DNA of 52,784 bases from Gammaproteobacteria bacterium (GCA_026706385.1 JAPOYV010000077.1:1-52784), one strand, 5' to 3'. Positions 34,962-43,795 are shown, counted from the stretch's first letter. The notes: generated by a model not told the origin, from the sequence alone. Program-made: numbers and translations.

Positions 34962-36071
34962 CTACAGCGTGATGTCCCGCTGCCAGTATTCGTCGCCCTC
35001 GCGACTGATCTCCGAGCGAGTGCGCTCGTTCCACGTGGCATCGCCCGTGTAGGTGCCTTCGTACTCGAAGGCCTCCTCGTCGGGAAACCGCTGGCGTCGC
35101 GCATCGATGGCCAGCGGGATCATCCGCGCCCGGCGGAGCACGTAGTCGGTGGAGTACGTCACGGCTTTCTGAATCCCGGGTTTCTTGAACGCATGCACGT
35201 TGGTGGTCGATGTGCCGATCGCGGAGTCGCGCTTGTGGAAGCCGAGGACCATGGTGATGCGTCGCTCTGGCGATCGGTTCGGATACGAACCGTGCAGCGA
35301 GCTTCGGTTGACCATCACGCAGTCGCCGGGCGCCATGGTCGCTGGCACGGCATCGGATAGCCGGTCGGTGATGGGTGGGAACTGGCCGCCGTTGGCAAGC
35401 CGCCAGCGCCGGTGACTTCCGGGTACCACCCAGAGGCAGTTCTCGGGCGTGCAGGTCGACCAGGACACGGAGAAGTTGAAGCCGTGGGTCTTGCCGGACC
35501 CGTCGGGCTGCTCCAACGCGACGCCGTCGTCCGTCCAGTGCGTGCGCCCGTCCTGGTGCCAGCGCGTCGGCGGACCGTCCCCCGCTCCCTTGTGGAAGAT
35601 GCTCTCGTGGAACGGCACGAAGTCGGCGCCGTTGACGCTCGCGACCATGCGCAGGATCTTCGGATGCCCGTAAACGCGCAGCGCCGAGTCCATCATCATC
35701 AGCGGGTGCGAGACCAAGCCGACCACCGCGTGCTTGGGACTGTCGCCGCCGCCGTAGCCATCGTCATCAGTCGACATCGTGTAGTAGCCGGGGAATTCGA
35801 CGGGCCGACCGTGCTTGTCGAGTTTGCCCTCGGGCTCGACCGGCGCATTGTCCAGGATGGCGTCGAACTCACGCCTCAAGTCGTCGACCTCGTCCTGCGC
35901 CAAGACGCCGGTGAAGACGTAGAAGCCGTTGCGGCGGTAGGCGTCGAGGATGTCTTGTTCCAATCGACCACGACCGTCAAACCGCATCGGGCCGCGATTG
36001 CCGAGTTCGGCCGCCCGTTCGAGCGCGGCCGCGCGGTAGTCCTCCCACTCGGTCGTCACTTCCGATGACAT
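34962..36071 (-). CDS. Phytanoyl-CoA dioxygenase (PhyH) family protein
   Basis: A 369-residue PhyH oxygenase with the metal site H172-x-D174 (WHQDGRTHW) and distal H260 (RSSLHGSY). It shares several blocks with the PhyH protein at 15448-16617: DILDAY-x-x-x-GFYVF, THGFNF, NCLW-x-VPGSH, and a late IDARR. The two form a subgroup separate from the other PhyH genes here. ATG at 36071 has GGGAG five bases upstream; the GTG at 36077 would lie directly against that site and is less likely. It marks the left edge of the recombinase-containing segment. Confidence 0.88.
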   Translation of the reverse strand: MSSEVTTEWEDYRAAALERAAELGNRGPMRFDGRGRLEQDILDAYRRNGFYVFTGVLAQDEVDDLRREFDAILDNAPVEPEGKLDKHGRPVEFPGYYTMSTDDDGYGGGDSPKHAVVGLVSHPLMMMDSALRVYGHPKILRMVASVNGADFVPFHESIFHKGAGDGPPTRWHQDGRTHWTDDGVALEQPDGSGKTHGFNFSVSWSTCTPENCLWVVPGSHRRWRLANGGQFPPITDRLSDAVPATMAPGDCVMVNRSSLHGSYPNRSPERRITMVLGFHKRDSAIGTSTTNVHAFKKPGIQKAVTYSTDYVLRRARMIPLAIDARRQRFPDEEAFEYEGTYTGDATWNERTRSEISREGDEYWQRDITL

Positions 36072-36404
36072 GCTCACTCCCGATCCGGTCTCCCATCAAA
36101 CCTTACCTCAACGTAGAGCGGCACGCGGGCGAATCGTTACACAGGTTTGCCGCCGAGAACCACGAGGAAGTGGCTGGAAGCCCCTGATGGCTGCGAGGCG
36201 AGGCCTTCAACCTAGGCTGGCTCGACAAGGGGTCAGCGTGCTGACCCTCCTGCTCGCGGTACTGTCAGTGCAACGTGTCCCTGTGACGAACAGGCACATG
36301 CACCGGCTCAACCTAGTTGCGATGCCCCAACCGAAAACAACAACCAAATACTGATCACAATCAACGAGTTAGGACAGATCTCCGCAAATCCGCTATTGCG
36401 GAGA
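36072..36404. other. Intergenic stretch between a PhyH gene and the recombinase
   Basis: This 333-base stretch contains no credible gene; the short open frames lack start context. The part from about 36300 is AT-richer (AACAACAACCAAATACTGATCA region) than its surroundings. Its last 26 bases form a hairpin next to the recombinase stop. It may contain one end of the integrated segment. Confidence 0.5.
36379..36404. repeat. Inverted repeat immediately downstream of the recombinase stop
   Basis: TCTCCGCAA (36379-36387) and TTGCGGAGA (36396-36404) are perfect 9-base arms around an 8-base spacer. They touch the recombinase stop codon. This could be a transcription terminator, although no T-run follows. 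It could also be paired recombinase arms of a crossover site, since tyrosine recombinases bind inverted arms of 9-13 bases around a 6-8 base spacer. Confidence 0.55.
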
Positions 36405-37535
36405 CTACATTGCCTTTTCGATGCGCGCAAGCCGTTTTCCGTGCTTCGTCAGAGTCCGCATGATGCGCCTCGATTCCTTGCCGATGCGCCTCAGCTCCTT
36501 GGCCGCGCTGCCTGCCCCCTTCTTCCGCCGCGTGCGCTTCGCGGTGCCGTGCGCGCCGCCGCGCTTCGACCGACCGTCGTGCGGCGCTACGCCGAAGCAC
36601 AAGCGCGCCGTCGTGCCCGCCGCAGCGTCCTGGTCGCGGATGTAGCGCAGCATCGTCTCGATCCGCTTCCAGCGGCCCTCGACCATGATCTCGGCATGCG
36701 TCGCCCCGGCGGCGCGCATCGACTGCGCCGCGCCGATCCGGAACGAGTGCCCCGACACGCGGCCGCCGATCCCGGCCGCCGCGGCGCGGCGCTTGACGAT
36801 GTCCCGCAGACTGCGGGCGCCCAGCCGCCCGTCCCCGACGGCGCCCGACCTGTGGACCGGGCGGAACAGCGGCCCGTCCTCGATGCCCGCGGCTTTCATC
36901 CACCGGCGCAGCAGTGCGGTGGCCGGCTTGCCGGCGTAGTGCGTGCTGCCCTCCCCCTGTTGGTCGGTCTTGCTGCGCCGGACGTGCACCAGCAGGCCGC
37001 CGTCCTCGGCGAACGAGAGGTCGGCGAGGTCGAGGGCCGACGCCTCCGAGACGCGCAGAAGGCAGGCTGAGGCGATCCGGATGTAGAGAGCGTCGCGGAT
37101 CCCAGCGAGATCCCCGCGGGCGGCAGCTAGCTTCGCCATGCGCTTGGCGTCCCGCCAGCCGATGCCGTCGACCTGCCCCGTGCCGCGGCCCGCGCCGTTG
37201 CGGCGGAACGCGTCCAGCGACCGGACCGTCAGCTCGCCGATCGGCGACGGCGCACCTTCCCGTTCGGCGCGGTCCTCGACGGCCGCCACCACCACCACCG
37301 CGTAGTTGGGCGACAGCCCGCGCGCGAACATTTGGTCGAGGTGGGCCGCCAGTTCGGCGTCCGTCCCGGGCCGCCCCGCGAGCCACTTGTCGAACCCCCG
37401 GACGGCGCGGCGGTAGGTCTGCCGCGTGCCCGGGGCGTGCTTCTCGTCGGCGAGACGCGTCGGCGGCTCGTCGCCGTGGCCGGTGTGGATAGTCTTCGTG
37501 TTGTCGGCCTTGGCGGCCGGATTGCGTTTCCGCAC
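36405..37535 (-). CDS. Tyrosine recombinase/integrase
   Basis: A 376-residue site-specific recombinase. All six catalytic positions are visible: R161, K189, H263, R266, W289 and nucleophile Y298. The N-terminal core-binding domain spans about 30-115. The last 75 residues form a lysine/arginine-rich helical tail (RSKRGGAHGTAKRTRRKKG), longer than in XerC/D. The start is GTG at 37535 behind AGGGAGA. No excisionase, phage or conjugation gene is next to it. With the lower GC content to the right, it probably marks an integrated segment. Confidence 0.88.
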   Translation of the reverse strand: MRKRNPAAKADNTKTIHTGHGDEPPTRLADEKHAPGTRQTYRRAVRGFDKWLAGRPGTDAELAAHLDQMFARGLSPNYAVVVVAAVEDRAEREGAPSPIGELTVRSLDAFRRNGAGRGTGQVDGIGWRDAKRMAKLAAARGDLAGIRDALYIRIASACLLRVSEASALDLADLSFAEDGGLLVHVRRSKTDQQGEGSTHYAGKPATALLRRWMKAAGIEDGPLFRPVHRSGAVGDGRLGARSLRDIVKRRAAAAGIGGRVSGHSFRIGAAQSMRAAGATHAEIMVEGRWKRIETMLRYIRDQDAAAGTTARLCFGVAPHDGRSKRGGAHGTAKRTRRKKGAGSAAKELRRIGKESRRIMRTLTKHGKRLARIEKAM

Positions 37536-37790
37536 GTCTTTCTCCCTGTCTAGTTCCGGTTAGGCGGATCGCCCGTCCGAAGGGGGACCGTCGGCACCGA
37601 CCCGCCCTGGCCGGAACCGCTGGCCGGTTCGTCCGGCAACCCCGTCCTCGCTTTTCTTTTCGCGGTTGCGTTTGTCGCATTCGGCGACGCCCCTGTCGGC
37701 CTGAAGAGCGTCGGCGGAGTAGCGCTTGCGTACGGACCGGACTCATGCGGCGATGACGAAACATGGGATCCAGAAAACGAGCAATGCGTC

Positions 37791-38267
37791 ATGACCGTGA
37801 CCGCGAGTAACTTCGGCAGTGGTGGAGGAAACACCGGCACGGGCAACAACACAGGTGGCGGCTACAGCGGCAGCAGCAGTGGCGGACACTCCGGAAGGCC
37901 CGGTGGTGGCAGCTCGAGCGCGGCGTCTGCTTTCACCAACCGAGACTGCTGGGTTGGTGGGGCTGGTCATGGCACATGCCCACCGAACAGCGACACGCAG
38001 GGAGGGTCGAGTGACCAGAGTTCGAACCAGGACGCGGACAGTGACGGTAACGCCGACGACTATCGGCGACCGACTGTAAGCGAGGTCGTCGATTCGCTCG
38101 CTGAACAGGCTGTGCAGCAAGGCCCTATTAGCGTGAACGGTCGGATACTCTCACAAGGGGTCACAGCTGGCCTGAGGCCGCCAGTAGAGGACCCATGTGA
38201 CAACGCCGAGTTTCGCGATTTGCACCCCGACCTCTGTGCTGGCGGCGGCAGCGGCAACTATTGGTGA
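37791..38267 (+). CDS. Secreted Gly/Ser-rich protein without a visible start codon upstream
   Basis: The smallest safe call is 158 residues from ATG 37791: a Gly/Ser/Asn-rich low-complexity region (8-50), an acidic DQSSNQDADSDGNADD stretch and a C-terminal NAEFRDLHPDLCAGG. The same frame is open upstream to 37554. It encodes a hydrophobic, signal-peptide-like segment (LAFLFAVAFVAFG) and a two-cysteine unit, CGDDETWDPENEQC, which looks like real protein. No ATG, GTG or TTG occurs in that extension; the first candidate would be CTG at 37620. It is therefore either a 5'-truncated remnant or uses an unusual start. The function is unknown. Confidence 0.5.
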   Translation: MTVTASNFGSGGGNTGTGNNTGGGYSGSSSGGHSGRPGGGSSSAASAFTNRDCWVGGAGHGTCPPNSDTQGGSSDQSSNQDADSDGNADDYRRPTVSEVVDSLAEQAVQQGPISVNGRILSQGVTAGLRPPVEDPCDNAEFRDLHPDLCAGGGSGNYW

Positions 38268-38274
38268 CCTGCGA

Positions 38275-38335
38275 CCGGTGATCGTGATGCGTGCGCGACA
38301 ATTGGTATGTTGTCTGTGCGCATCGCGATCACTGG
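38275..38335. repeat. Long 61-base hairpin between the secreted protein and the efflux adaptor
   Basis: Bases 38275-38291 pair with 38319-38335 over 17 positions with G-U wobbles, 38292-38295 continue with 38315-38318, and after one bulged C the inner arms GACAA and TTGTC (38297-38301, 38310-38314) close an 8-base loop. The near-complete pairing gives about 26 pairs in 61 bases. There is no T-run. It may terminate transcription or act as a folded single-stranded recombination site. Confidence 0.6.
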
Positions 38336-38396
38336 ATCCTGACCCATGCGCAGGCTTTCGAATCGAGCTTGGCACGCAAACGGATCGCGAGGGGCC

Positions 38397-39590
38397 ATGC
38401 TCAGCGCTCAATGGCCAGGCGCATGGTCGGACACCATCCGAAGGGTGGTCACGAGCCTGGTGATCTCGGGACTCGTAGGCGTTTGCGCTTGTGGCCCCAA
38501 AGGCGGGGACTCAGTCCATAGCCCGTCCGCTGGAAAGCCCCCACCAGGGACTGACGACAGGCCGCTGCCAGTTGCCGTGACGCCTGTCCGTCGTGGGGAC
38601 GCGGCACTCTACTTGACAGCCTCAGCTACGCTTGATGCTGCTCACGAAGCACTAGTTGTGGCGAACACCCGAGGCGTCGTCGAGTCGTTGTTCGCGAATG
38701 AAGGCATGGTAGTTGAAGCAGGCGAACAACTCGCTGTGTTAGAGCGCACACCGCTGCAGCTCGCCGTCGTGATTTCTCGGACGCGGGCTGAAACCGCTCG
38801 CGCGAATCTTCATCGTGCAGCACAGCTGATCGCGTCACATGCAATCCCACCGGATAGCTATCGAGCTACGAAGTCCGCTTACAGACTCGCGTTGGCCGAC
38901 TTGCGGTTACGAGAGTACGAACTCCAATCCGCCACTCTGCGTGCGACCTTAGGGGGCGTTGTCACCAAGCGGCTTGTTGGAGTTGGCCAAACGCTGCATC
39001 CCAATACACCCGCCTTCGAAATCAAGCAGGTCGACAGTATTCATGCAGTCGTCCACCTCCCGGAGCGGGAAATCACTCGTGTCAAACGCGGCCAACCTGC
39101 ACGAGTCGTGATCGACGCATTGCCGCAACAGAGCCTAGTGGGCATGGTCTCTCGGGTGTCTTCCGATGTGGACCCCAGGTCCGGGACGTTTCGGGCGACG
39201 GTCGTCGTGGCAAACGCCGATCACGAGCTGAAGCCCGGCATGTTCTGCCGAGTGGAAATACAAACGCACGTTCGTCGGAACTCCCTCTTGGTACCTCTCG
39301 TCGCCGTCATTGCGTTTCGTGGGGGCCACAGCGTTTTCGTCGTTCGAGATGGGGTTGCGGTGCGCCGGAAAATCGCGGCAGGCTACACCTCCGAACGGGA
39401 GATGGAAGTCCTTTCGGGTCTCGCCGAGAACGAGCTGGTCGCCATTGATGGCCGATCGGCGTTGCGACATGGCGTCGCAGTGCGAATCTCTACCCATAGC
39501 GCCATGGCTCATACGACGGGTGGGCTGGCAGACTCGAACGGGCCACATCAGCCGGACATCGCCAGAGGTGATGATCTATCGGTGCCATAG
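38397..39590 (+). CDS. RND-type efflux periplasmic adaptor (MFP/HlyD family), orphan
   Basis: A membrane fusion protein of about 397 residues, which normally links an RND pump to an outer-membrane channel. A signal segment (VVTSLVISGLVGV) ends in CAC, and the second cysteine could be a lipoprotein attachment site. The barrel-sandwich hybrid is recognised by GVVESLFANEGMVVEAGEQL and TLRATLGGVVTKRLVGVGQ around a helical hairpin. The beta-barrel follows (RVKRGQPARVVIDA; DPRSGTFRATVVV). ATG at 38346 is an alternative start, but it lies almost on the hairpin. No pump gene follows, so it is orphaned here. GC is lower than in the neighbouring core genes. Confidence 0.83.
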   Translation: MLSAQWPGAWSDTIRRVVTSLVISGLVGVCACGPKGGDSVHSPSAGKPPPGTDDRPLPVAVTPVRRGDAALYLTASATLDAAHEALVVANTRGVVESLFANEGMVVEAGEQLAVLERTPLQLAVVISRTRAETARANLHRAAQLIASHAIPPDSYRATKSAYRLALADLRLREYELQSATLRATLGGVVTKRLVGVGQTLHPNTPAFEIKQVDSIHAVVHLPEREITRVKRGQPARVVIDALPQQSLVGMVSRVSSDVDPRSGTFRATVVVANADHELKPGMFCRVEIQTHVRRNSLLVPLVAVIAFRGGHSVFVVRDGVAVRRKIAAGYTSEREMEVLSGLAENELVAIDGRSALRHGVAVRISTHSAMAHTTGGLADSNGPHQPDIARGDDLSVP

Positions 39591-39765
39591 AACACGTAAC
39601 GGCAAAGGGAACGGGTCGCACGGACTCTGGATCGCCGGGCTCTAGTAGCTCTCTCTCGGATCTCCTGAGAGCAACGACGGCCTTGACGCCGCCGAAGGGG
39701 CGATGTGTTGAACGAAATACGCGAATGGCCTGCGGTCGTATTACGTGAAAGGGCGCGAGGTGGTT
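39591..39765. other. Intergenic stretch between convergent adaptor and yejE
   Basis: No gene is visible in these 175 bases. An imperfect 7-base-pair hairpin lies at 39653-39671 (CTCTCGG facing CCTGAGAG), without a T-run. The ATPase gene yejF would be expected to begin here on the minus strand, but the stretch is too short and all frames are closed. Confidence 0.5.
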
Positions 39766-40797
39766 TCATGTGCTTTGAGTCCGCCTAGGGTCTAGAGCGT
39801 CTCGTGCAGCTTCACCCACAAAGATCAAAAGGGTGAGGAGAACGGCCAGAGTGAGGAAGCCAGTGAGGCCCAGCCAAGGCGCGTGGAGGTTATTCTTTCC
39901 TTGGGCCATCAGTTCTCCTAGGGATGGAGAACCAGCGGGCAAACCAAAACCGAGAAAGTCGAGAGCGGTTAGATACGTCACGGCCCCACTCAGGATGAAA
40001 GGCATGTAGGTGAGCGTCGCAACGGTTGCGTTCGGCAATACGTGGCGTCGCATGATCGTGAGGTTGGAAACGCCAAGCGCCCGCGCAGCGCGGACATAGT
40101 CGAAGTTCCTGGCGCGAAGAAACTCAGCTCGTACCAAGCCAACTAGCGTCATCCAACTGAACGTCACTAGAATGAGAAGTAGCCAATACACACTCGGCTC
40201 AAGAATGCTCGACAGGATGATCAAGACAAGCAAGGTCGGTAGCGACGCCCAGATCTCGACAAGGCGTTGGCCGATTAGGTCCACTAAGCCGCCGAAATAG
40301 CCTTGGAGCGCTCCCAACATAATCCCGATTGTCGAACTCAGCAACGTCAGTGTGATGCCGAATGCAACCGATAGCCGAAAGCCATAGATCAGTCGAGCCA
40401 ACGTGTCTTTGGCACCGTCGTCGGTGCCCAACCAGTGCTGGTCGGACGGCTGCGCTGGAGCAGCGCTTTCGATATAGAGGTCGATGGTGTCGTAGCTGTA
40501 GGGAATGAGCGGGTTGATGGTCCAGCCACCGGCCTCCTTGATTAGGTTCTGCACATACGGGTCGGCATAGTCCGCCTCGATCGGCAACTCGCCCCCGATG
40601 GCCTCCTCGGTGACCAGTTCGAACACGGGGAAGTAGATCTCGCCGTTCATGTGCAGGACGATCGGCTTGTCGTTGGCGATCAGCTCGGCTAATAGGGAGA
40701 ACCCGAACAGCGCGAGGAAGACCCACAGCGAGTAGTACCCGCGCTTGTTGGCCTTGAAGTTGTTGAGACGGCGGCGGGCGAGCGGTGTCAGTGTCAT
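39766..40797 (-). CDS. yejE: Oligopeptide ABC transporter permease YejE
   Basis: The second permease of the YejABEF peptide importer, 343 residues, close to the 341 of the Escherichia coli protein. One N-terminal membrane segment is followed by a long periplasmic loop with HLNGEIYFP-like MNGEIYFPVFE, then the five-helix permease core. The EAA loop that docks the ATPase is ARNFDYVRAARALGVSN (residues about 233-249). The 5' third has the GC content of its operon, but the 3' part drops to about 50 percent in lines I counted. The gene is uninterrupted. yejF is missing downstream. Confidence 0.92.
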   Translation of the reverse strand: MTLTPLARRRLNNFKANKRGYYSLWVFLALFGFSLLAELIANDKPIVLHMNGEIYFPVFELVTEEAIGGELPIEADYADPYVQNLIKEAGGWTINPLIPYSYDTIDLYIESAAPAQPSDQHWLGTDDGAKDTLARLIYGFRLSVAFGITLTLLSSTIGIMLGALQGYFGGLVDLIGQRLVEIWASLPTLLVLIILSSILEPSVYWLLLILVTFSWMTLVGLVRAEFLRARNFDYVRAARALGVSNLTIMRRHVLPNATVATLTYMPFILSGAVTYLTALDFLGFGLPAGSPSLGELMAQGKNNLHAPWLGLTGFLTLAVLLTLLIFVGEAARDALDPRRTQST

Positions 40798-40807
40798 CGC
40801 GGCTCTC

Positions 40808-41899
40808 CTAACGCGTCTCGAAGTCGATGCGCGGATCGACCAGCACGTACGTCAGGTCGCCGATGAGGTGCATGACCAGGCCGATCAGACCGAACACAAA
40901 CAGCGTCCCGAAGAGGATTGGGAAGTCGCGCTTGATCAACGCCTCGTAGGACAGAAGTCCCATGCCGTCGAGGGAGAAGATCACCTCGATCAGCAGGTTC
41001 CCGAAGAACAGGATGCCGACGAAGGCGGACGGGAAGCTGGCGATCACGATGAGCATGGCGTTACGAAAAACATGGCCGTAGAGTACGCGTCGCTCCGTTA
41101 GCCCCTTGGCACGGGCGGTGAGCACGAATTGCTTACTGATCTCTTCGATGAACGAGTTCTTGGTGAGCATGGTTAAAGTCGCAAAGCCGCCGACGGTTAA
41201 TGACGCGATCGGCAGCACCATGTGCCAAAGGTAGTCGCCGAGCTTCCCGAAGAAACCGAGCTCATGCCAGTTCTCGGACACGAGGCCGCGTAGCGGGAAG
41301 ATGTCGAAGTAGTTGCCGCCGGCGAAGATGACGATGAGCAGGATCGCGAGGATGAACCCCGGTATAGCGTAGCCCACGAAAACGAGCGTGCTAGTCCAAA
41401 AGTCGTACGGCGTCCCGTCACGGACGGCCTTGGCGACACCCAAAGGAATCGAAACGCTCCAGATGATGAGCAGCGACCAGCCGCCGAGGGAAAGGGACAC
41501 CGGTATCCGTTCGATCACCAGTTCGACCACCGGCCGGTCCTGGAAGTAGCTGTCCCCGAAATCGAACTGCAGGTAGTTCCACACCATGGTGAAGAATCGC
41601 ACGTGCACGGGCTTGTCGAACCCGAACTGTTTCTCCAGGTCGGCAATCAGCTCCGGATCGAGTCCGTAGGTTGCCGGGTTCTGCCCGCTCGCCGCCTGCT
41701 CCATGGCCTGCGAGGTCATCCCGGCATCGCTGGCGCCGCTGATGCCGGCGGTGGTGGACATCTCGCCCATGGTGGCCCGTGCGATGATCTGCTCGATTGG
41801 GCCACCTGGCGCGAACTGCGCGATGATGAACGTGATCAGCAGCATCCCGAGCAGGGTCGGCAGCATGAGCAGTAGGCGGCGCAGGATGTAGCGTCCCAT
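40808..41899 (-). CDS. yejB: Oligopeptide ABC transporter permease YejB
   Basis: The first permease of the Yej importer, 363 residues. The N-terminal helix MGRYILRRLLLMLPTLLGM is followed by a periplasmic loop (SGQNPATYGLDPELIADLEKQFG) and the OppB-type core. The EAA-like docking loop is TARAKGLTERRVLYGHVFRN. YejB homologues take up peptides, including microcin C in enterobacteria. Start and yejA stop are directly adjacent, and yejE begins ten bases after its stop, so yejA, yejB and yejE form one operon. Confidence 0.94.
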   Translation of the reverse strand: MGRYILRRLLLMLPTLLGMLLITFIIAQFAPGGPIEQIIARATMGEMSTTAGISGASDAGMTSQAMEQAASGQNPATYGLDPELIADLEKQFGFDKPVHVRFFTMVWNYLQFDFGDSYFQDRPVVELVIERIPVSLSLGGWSLLIIWSVSIPLGVAKAVRDGTPYDFWTSTLVFVGYAIPGFILAILLIVIFAGGNYFDIFPLRGLVSENWHELGFFGKLGDYLWHMVLPIASLTVGGFATLTMLTKNSFIEEISKQFVLTARAKGLTERRVLYGHVFRNAMLIVIASFPSAFVGILFFGNLLIEVIFSLDGMGLLSYEALIKRDFPILFGTLFVFGLIGLVMHLIGDLTYVLVDPRIDFETR

Positions 41900-43795
41900 T
41901 TATTTCTCCGCGGTGGCGAGCCAACTCGCCACGGTGTTGGCTTTGTCCTCGTCCCACCACCACGCGTCGATGGCGGGCACCCGGGACAGCGGCCCGGCGT
42001 CCTTCACTTCGCCGAACTTGTCCCAATGTACTAGGCGGTAGCCGGGTTGTGCCATACCCGGGATGAAATAGAACTTCCACAGCAGCACGCGGTCGATGGC
42101 GCGGGTCGCCGCGTAGAGTTCGCGGGCGGTGCGCGCGCCGATCGCCTTGTCGATCAGGAAGTCCAGGACCGGATCGCGGATCCGCGCCCAGTTCTGGCTG
42201 TACGGTTGATCGGCCGCGGCGCTGCCGAAGCGATTGCGCAGCGCGAGGCCGGGGGTATTGTCCGGGATGTAGAGATAGGCGCCGCCGTCGAAGGAGCCGG
42301 TGCGCATGCGGTGCTGCCAGTGCGAGATCTCGGGGGAGCGGGCCGTGGTCTCGATGCCGACCCTGTTGAGGCGCTCGATGTAGGGCATCTCGGCCCGCAG
42401 GAGCATGGCGGAGACGAAAACGAAATCCACCCGGAAGCGTTCGCCGGTCTCGTGGTGGACGAGGCGGCCGTCGTCGAGCAACCAACCGGCTTCGCGGAAC
42501 AACGCAAGCGCCCGGTCGACCCGTTCGCGCGGGAAACCGTAGCCGGTGGATGCGGGCTGCTGGTAGACCTCGGTGAATAGGCGCTCCGGGAGCTCGTCGC
42601 GCCACGGCTCCAGCAGTCGAAGCTCGTCGTCGCCCGGCAAGCCGTGCTGGGCCATGGGCGAGTTGTGGAAGAACGACACGCCGGTGTCGTAGAAGCCGTA
42701 GAGGATCACCCGGTTGATGTACGGGAAGTCGTAGAGCAGCCACAGCGCCTCGCGAACGCGGATGTCCTGGAAGCGCTCGCGCTCCATGTTCCAGAACACC
42801 GGCCACCAAAGCCCCCAGACACGGCTGATGTAGCGCAGGTCCGCTTTGAATACGCCCGCTTCGACGGCGGGGAAGCGGTACTGCGTCGTCCAGTTCTTGG
42901 ACACCGTCTCCTCGCGCAGGTCGAATACGTTGCCCTTGTGGGCTTCGAGCATGATGTTCTCGTCGCGGAAGTAGTCGAACTTGACGGTATCGAAGTTGTA
43001 TCGGCCGCGATTCACGGGGACGTCCGTGCCCCAGTAGTCCGGCACCCGCTCGTAGAGCAGCCTGCGCCCGAAGTCCAACTCCTTGAGCTGGTATGGTCCC
43101 GCGCCGAGCGCGGGCTCCGTGGTGGTCTTCGAGATGTCCCGCTCCGCCCAGTAGTGGCGGGCCTGGATCGGCATGCTGCCGTAGGCGAACGGCATGATCG
43201 GGTTGATCTCGGCCCCGGGCCGCGTCACGAAGCAGACTTCGCGCTCGCCGATGACCTCGACCCGGTCGAGGTCCGTCAGAGCGGTCTTGAGGGCGACCGA
43301 GCCGTGTTCCTTGAACGCCTCGAAGGAGAAGACGATGTCGGCGACGGTGATGGGCTCGCCGTCGTGCCAGCGGGCGGTATCCCTGAGCTTGAACGCGACC
43401 CAGGAAAAGCCCTCGTCGACGTGGACGCCTTCGGCCAGGCGGCCGTAGGCGCTGGCCGGTTCATCTGCAGCCGACTCGAGGAGGGTCTCGAAGACGAGGT
43501 TGCGCGATCCACCGAAGTCCACGCCGGCGGCGACGCGCCCTTTCTCCAGGATGTTGTTGAAGCTGTCGAACGTGCCCATGTCGGGCAGCCGCAGGGGTCC
43601 GCCTTTCGGCGCATCCGGGTTCGCGTAGTCGAAGTGCTCGAAGTCGGCGGCGTACTTGAGCGGCAGTACGTAGGAGATCCCGTGCTGGTAGTCGGGGTTC
43701 TGACACGGCCCCTCGGCGGCGATCGGAACCACGAGAACGCATGCCAGTAAAGCGCTGGCCGCGCCCGGGCACGTTGTAGCACCCCGAACCAACAA
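41900..43795 (-). CDS. yejA: Oligopeptide ABC transporter substrate-binding protein YejA
   Basis: A 631-residue periplasmic binding protein of SBP family 5. A signal peptide (SALLACVLVVPIAAEG, about 13-28) precedes the mature domain, which shows the YejA-typical FDYANPDAPKGGPLRLPDMGTFDSFNN early on. SVALKTAL and SPEISHWQHRMRTGSFD are later family landmarks. It delivers peptides to YejB/YejE. ATG at 43795 is chosen as the first methionine before the signal. It leads the operon and diverges from the larA-like gene. Confidence 0.93.
   Translation of the reverse strand: MLVRGATTCPGAASALLACVLVVPIAAEGPCQNPDYQHGISYVLPLKYAADFEHFDYANPDAPKGGPLRLPDMGTFDSFNNILEKGRVAAGVDFGGSRNLVFETLLESAADEPASAYGRLAEGVHVDEGFSWVAFKLRDTARWHDGEPITVADIVFSFEAFKEHGSVALKTALTDLDRVEVIGEREVCFVTRPGAEINPIMPFAYGSMPIQARHYWAERDISKTTTEPALGAGPYQLKELDFGRRLLYERVPDYWGTDVPVNRGRYNFDTVKFDYFRDENIMLEAHKGNVFDLREETVSKNWTTQYRFPAVEAGVFKADLRYISRVWGLWWPVFWNMERERFQDIRVREALWLLYDFPYINRVILYGFYDTGVSFFHNSPMAQHGLPGDDELRLLEPWRDELPERLFTEVYQQPASTGYGFPRERVDRALALFREAGWLLDDGRLVHHETGERFRVDFVFVSAMLLRAEMPYIERLNRVGIETTARSPEISHWQHRMRTGSFDGGAYLYIPDNTPGLALRNRFGSAAADQPYSQNWARIRDPVLDFLIDKAIGARTARELYAATRAIDRVLLWKFYFIPGMAQPGYRLVHWDKFGEVKDAGPLSRVPAIDAWWWDEDKANTVASWLATAEK

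Noticed and set aside
38275-38335. Integron attC site.
   Set aside because: The hairpin lacks the RYYYAAC and GTTRRRY core boxes at its ends, and the recombinase shows no integron-specific insertion that I could recognise.
36377-39665. GATCTCC shared by the left hairpin (36377-36383) and the right intergenic hairpin (39659-39665) as direct repeats of an island.
   Set aside because: Seven bases are far too few; no longer direct repeat was found.
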